Of a stretch of DNA of 63,635 nt, positions 61,439 through 63,635 are shown one piece after another. Position 1 is the first letter of the stretch; every line of letters begins with the position of its first letter. The DNA comes from Gallionellaceae bacterium (GTDB lineage Bacteria; Pseudomonadota; Gammaproteobacteria; Burkholderiales; Gallionellaceae): the NCBI GenBank assembly GCA_030834965.1, contig JAUQWW010000095.1, positions 1 through 63,635 of the forward strand, read 5' to 3'. Below the pieces are notes generated by a model. The model saw only the letters and a program-made list of their open reading frames with translations. It ran no database searches and had not been told where the DNA came from. The translations under genes were made by a program, and so were the position numbers.

Positions 61439-62584
61439 GGTCAATTTGCCTTCTGACTCGAACAAGTTGAGATAGCCCACAAACTTGAAGAGCCGGTTTC
61501 GTTTTTGGCCTGTCACTTCAGCAACACAACCATCCTTTGCAAGGTTCTGTAATGCGGTTGACGCAGTAACGTAAGTGCAATTCAGCAGTCGCTCTGCTGT
61601 TCGGATGTCCATTATTGGATACTTGAACAGCAGGTCAATCAATGCCAACTCGTTCCTCCCAAAAGCCCGTGCCTTGATCATCGTATTCTCACGGAATTCG
61701 ACAATTCGCTGGGCTGTAACAGCGGCTTCGTTGCTTACCTGTGTAATACCGGTCAGAAAGAATTTAATCCACCCCTCCCAATTGCCGTTCTTCCGAACGT
61801 CCATGAGCCGGTCGTAATATTCTGTCCTGTTTTCCTTTAAAAAAAGGCTGATATAGAGCAACGGCTGCCTGAGCACGCTGCGCTCATGAAGCAGCAATGA
61901 AACCATCAATCGCCCAATCCGCCCGTTACCATCAAGGAAGGGGTGTACGGTCTCGAATTGAGCATGAATGAGCGCACATTGAACAGTCAGTGGCATGCTC
62001 GCCCTGTCGTGTAAAAACAACTCAAGGTTTGCCAGTGATTCCATCATCTCTGGCACAGGCGGCGGGACAAAGGTTGCAGTGGACAAAGTGCAACCTTGTG
62101 GCCCAATCCAGTTTTGGGTGCGGCGAAATTCGCCTGGGTCTTTATTCTCGCCTCGCACCCCATGAAGTAGGTGGCTATGGATTTCACGTATGAGGCGTAA
62201 TGAAAGCGGTAAGGTTTCGAGGCGCTTGATACCGTGATTCATGGCGTTCACATAATTGACAACCTCACCGATAGCTTTGGTGCGCACCCCCTCGTCATCC
62301 CTTTCGTGCTGCAACACCTCGTCAAGCGTGCATTGAATCCCCTCGATTTGTGAGCTAAGCACCGCTTCCTTCTTGACATACATCGCCACAAAAAGATCCG
62401 GGTTGGGCAGCAAGGATGCGATACCAGATAATTGCCCCAATGCAAGATCGGCCTCAGACAGAACCCTTATCATCTCGGCATCGAATACAATTGGCGGATC
62501 AGGCGGCAAGGGGGCTGGCACATAGGCTAGATACCCGGTGCCTTGCGGAACTGTTTTGCCAGCTCTTGAATTAAAGGGTTTCAT
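61433..62584 (-). CDS. Fic-family protein with inhibitory motif and winged-helix C-terminus
   Basis: Fic proteins transfer AMP (or a related group) to target proteins. The 383-residue product has the active site HPFLDGNGRIGR at residues 214-225 and, near residue 77-82, SSQIEG, which fits the (S/T)xxxE(G/N) inhibitory helix of class II Fic proteins. The last 70 residues look like a winged-helix DNA-binding domain (IMDIRTAERLLNCTYVTAST). The stop codon overlaps the right end of the MITE-like element. It stands alone; no antitoxin gene is needed because the inhibitor is internal. Confidence 0.92.
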   Translation of the reverse strand: MKPFNSRAGKTVPQGTGYLAYVPAPLPPDPPIVFDAEMIRVLSEADLALGQLSGIASLLPNPDLFVAMYVKKEAVLSSQIEGIQCTLDEVLQHERDDEGVRTKAIGEVVNYVNAMNHGIKRLETLPLSLRLIREIHSHLLHGVRGENKDPGEFRRTQNWIGPQGCTLSTATFVPPPVPEMMESLANLELFLHDRASMPLTVQCALIHAQFETVHPFLDGNGRIGRLMVSLLLHERSVLRQPLLYISLFLKENRTEYYDRLMDVRKNGNWEGWIKFFLTGITQVSNEAAVTAQRIVEFRENTMIKARAFGRNELALIDLLFKYPIMDIRTAERLLNCTYVTASTALQNLAKDGCVAEVTGQKRNRLFKFVGYLNLFESEGKLTV

Positions 62585-63107
62585 AATTTAGCGCCTTCCT
62601 ATCTATTTTATTATAATAATATTCCGTATTTTATAATAAGCAAGCGATGCCGCGTCCGTTATTAAAAAATTCTAAGGTAATCTGGCCACTACCCATGGTG
62701 AGCATTCCGCCTCAACGTGCCCTGAGGTAGATGTGTTAATGGGCCGCCGGAACGACAAAATTGATTAAATCAGTGGTTTTTCAAGTCCAGTAGTACCTTA
62801 GTACAATTGCCCGGATGTCGCGAACATAATAATATCCATATGAAATATATAATTAAAAAGTTGCTGGCATAAACAAGAAAAGAATGGCATTGGGCTCAAC
62901 AAACTTGAGCCGTGCAGGGCAGGCAGATTCGCGATCACTCAGATACGCAAATCAATAATAAGCAGTGAAAAATAACAAGGGTGGATATGCCGTTACGTTT
63001 GCCAGACAAAGGGTTAGTCTCGCGTTTATTTTCAAAATCGGTTGCCCCCTGCCTGAATCTGATTCCTGCACGCGCCCTCAATAATCATGCATCGAAGGGG
63101 AGCGCAA
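62585..63107. other. 523-base non-coding stretch between Fic and HlyD-like genes
   Basis: No credible ORF. It holds an inverted repeat TTATTATAA (62608-62616) and TTATAATAA (62631-62639) in the Fic promoter, and a perfect hairpin GGCTCAA/TTGAGCC (62893-62911) with a 5-base loop, without a T-run. It is AT-rich near the Fic start and more balanced later. The HlyD gene promoter should lie near 62950-63090. Confidence 0.5.
62608..62639. promoter_or_regulatory. Inverted repeat in the Fic promoter
   Basis: TTATTATAA and TTATAATAA are exact inverted copies with a 14-base spacer, 24-55 bases before the Fic start codon. TATAAT inside one arm would serve as a -10 on the minus strand. Such overlap of promoter and dyad suggests an operator, perhaps for the winged-helix domain of Fic itself. 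Confidence 0.5.
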
Positions 63108-63635
63108 GTGTCTGCAAAGCCTAAGCACCTCTGGAAAAAGCGCACCGGCGAGCGTTCAATGCGGCAGCGCATGGCGGTCGATCCGCTCGACTTCTCGTCC
63201 GCGCTGCTGCGCATACAAGGGCAACCGCCCGCGCCGCTTGCGCGCACCATGCTCTACCTACTGCTGGCGCTGCTCTTCCTGCTCATCCTCTGGTCTATAT
63301 TCGGGCACCTGGACGTCGTCGCCACCGCCGAAGGCAAACTCCTGCCGCAGAGCTACCTCAAAATCGTCCAGCCATCCGAACAAGGCGTCATCCGTGACAT
63401 CCTGGTATCCGAAGGCGAAGCCGTGAAGGCAGGGCAAGTGCTCATGCGCCTCGATGCCACCCTCTCCGAAGCCGACGGCAAAGCACTCGGCGCTGACCAG
63501 CAAGGCAAAAAACTCACCCTGCGCCGCATCGCCGCCGAACTGGCCGGCAAACCCTTCACCCGTCAGCCCGGTGAACCGGAAGACCTCTACCAGCAAACGC
63601 TGGCCCAATACCAGGCCAACCGCACAGCCTACGAA
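63108..63635 (+). CDS. HlyD-family type I secretion membrane fusion protein, N-terminal part
   Basis: The frame opens at GTG 63108 with GGGGAG six bases before it and runs open through the window end, 176 codons. The N-terminus is basic and cytoplasmic, with a membrane helix near residues 46-64 (TMLYLLLALLFLLILWSIFG), then the periplasmic HlyD start VVATAEGKLLPQSYLKIVQP with the lipoyl-like hairpin GVIRDILVSEGEAVKAGQVL and the alpha-helical coiled-coil segment. It would form the adaptor of a type I secretion system with an ABC transporter encoded further on. Confidence 0.88.
   Translation, partial: MSAKPKHLWKKRTGERSMRQRMAVDPLDFSSALLRIQGQPPAPLARTMLYLLLALLFLLILWSIFGHLDVVATAEGKLLPQSYLKIVQPSEQGVIRDILVSEGEAVKAGQVLMRLDATLSEADGKALGADQQGKKLTLRRIAAELAGKPFTRQPGEPEDLYQQTLAQYQANRTAYE

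Noticed and set aside
56617-63635. A second copy of the tRNA-Val 3' end (attR)
   Set aside because: I looked for GTTCGAGTCC and CGCGCCTACCA downstream and saw none.

Overview
The window looks like the chromosome of an autotrophic betaproteobacterium, most likely Nitrosomonadales/Gallionellaceae (iron-oxidiser type). This is inferred from a form IA RuBisCO cbbLS-cbbQO operon with a divergent cbbR, next to the housekeeping order ndk-rlmN-pilF-rodZ-ispG-hisS-yfgM-bamB-der and a large glycogen/pentose-phosphate block. The placement rests on gene content and protein style; no rRNA is present.

Region 1 (1-9827): the end of accA, tilS, then a leftward carbon-fixation operon: cbbL, cbbS, cbbQ, cbbO, a 100-residue protein of unknown function, and an aldolase-like protein fused to a Dabb domain that lacks two of the three class II aldolase zinc ligands. 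cbbR is divergent from cbbL. tilS and cbbO each carry an in-frame palindromic repeat, and the cbbO 3' end has been partly duplicated around a hairpin.

Region 2 (9948-25299): ndk through der on the plus strand, in tightly overlapping genes, then mdh, a MazG-like protein, an FHA protein, an HD-GYP phosphodiesterase, pgi and a lysine/alanine-rich H1-like protein.

Region 3 (25353-52771): storage and central carbon metabolism: glgB, glgC, a GH57 enzyme, malQ, pgl, gnd, zwf, glk, glgP, a GGDEF-EAL sensor, a second alpha-glucan phosphorylase, glgA, fumC, recQ, a third phosphorylase and wrbA. Together they can build glycogen from glucose-1-phosphate, break it down by phosphorolysis and debranching/disproportionation, and feed glucose-6-phosphate into the oxidative pentose phosphate route. 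Calvin-cycle hexose phosphate (via pgi) is the likely source. Three cyclic-di-GMP or phospho-signalling genes lie in or beside this block.

Region 4 (53006-56616): tRNA-Ala and tRNA-Glu (minus strand, with a clear promoter), rpsF-priB-rpsR-rplI, dnaB and tRNA-Val(GAC).

Region 5 (56617-63635): an accessory region directly after tRNA-Val. It holds a tyrosine integrase broken by an in-frame amber codon, an M23 peptidase, an AT-richer acyltransferase-SGNH protein, a frameshifted remnant of a GT41 (SPINDLY/OGT-like) transferase, a nested-palindrome MITE-like element, a Fic protein with a winged-helix C-terminus, a 523-base non-coding stretch, and the start of a HlyD-type secretion adaptor cut by the window end. 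No second tRNA-Val attachment repeat is visible, so the far end of any island lies outside the window.
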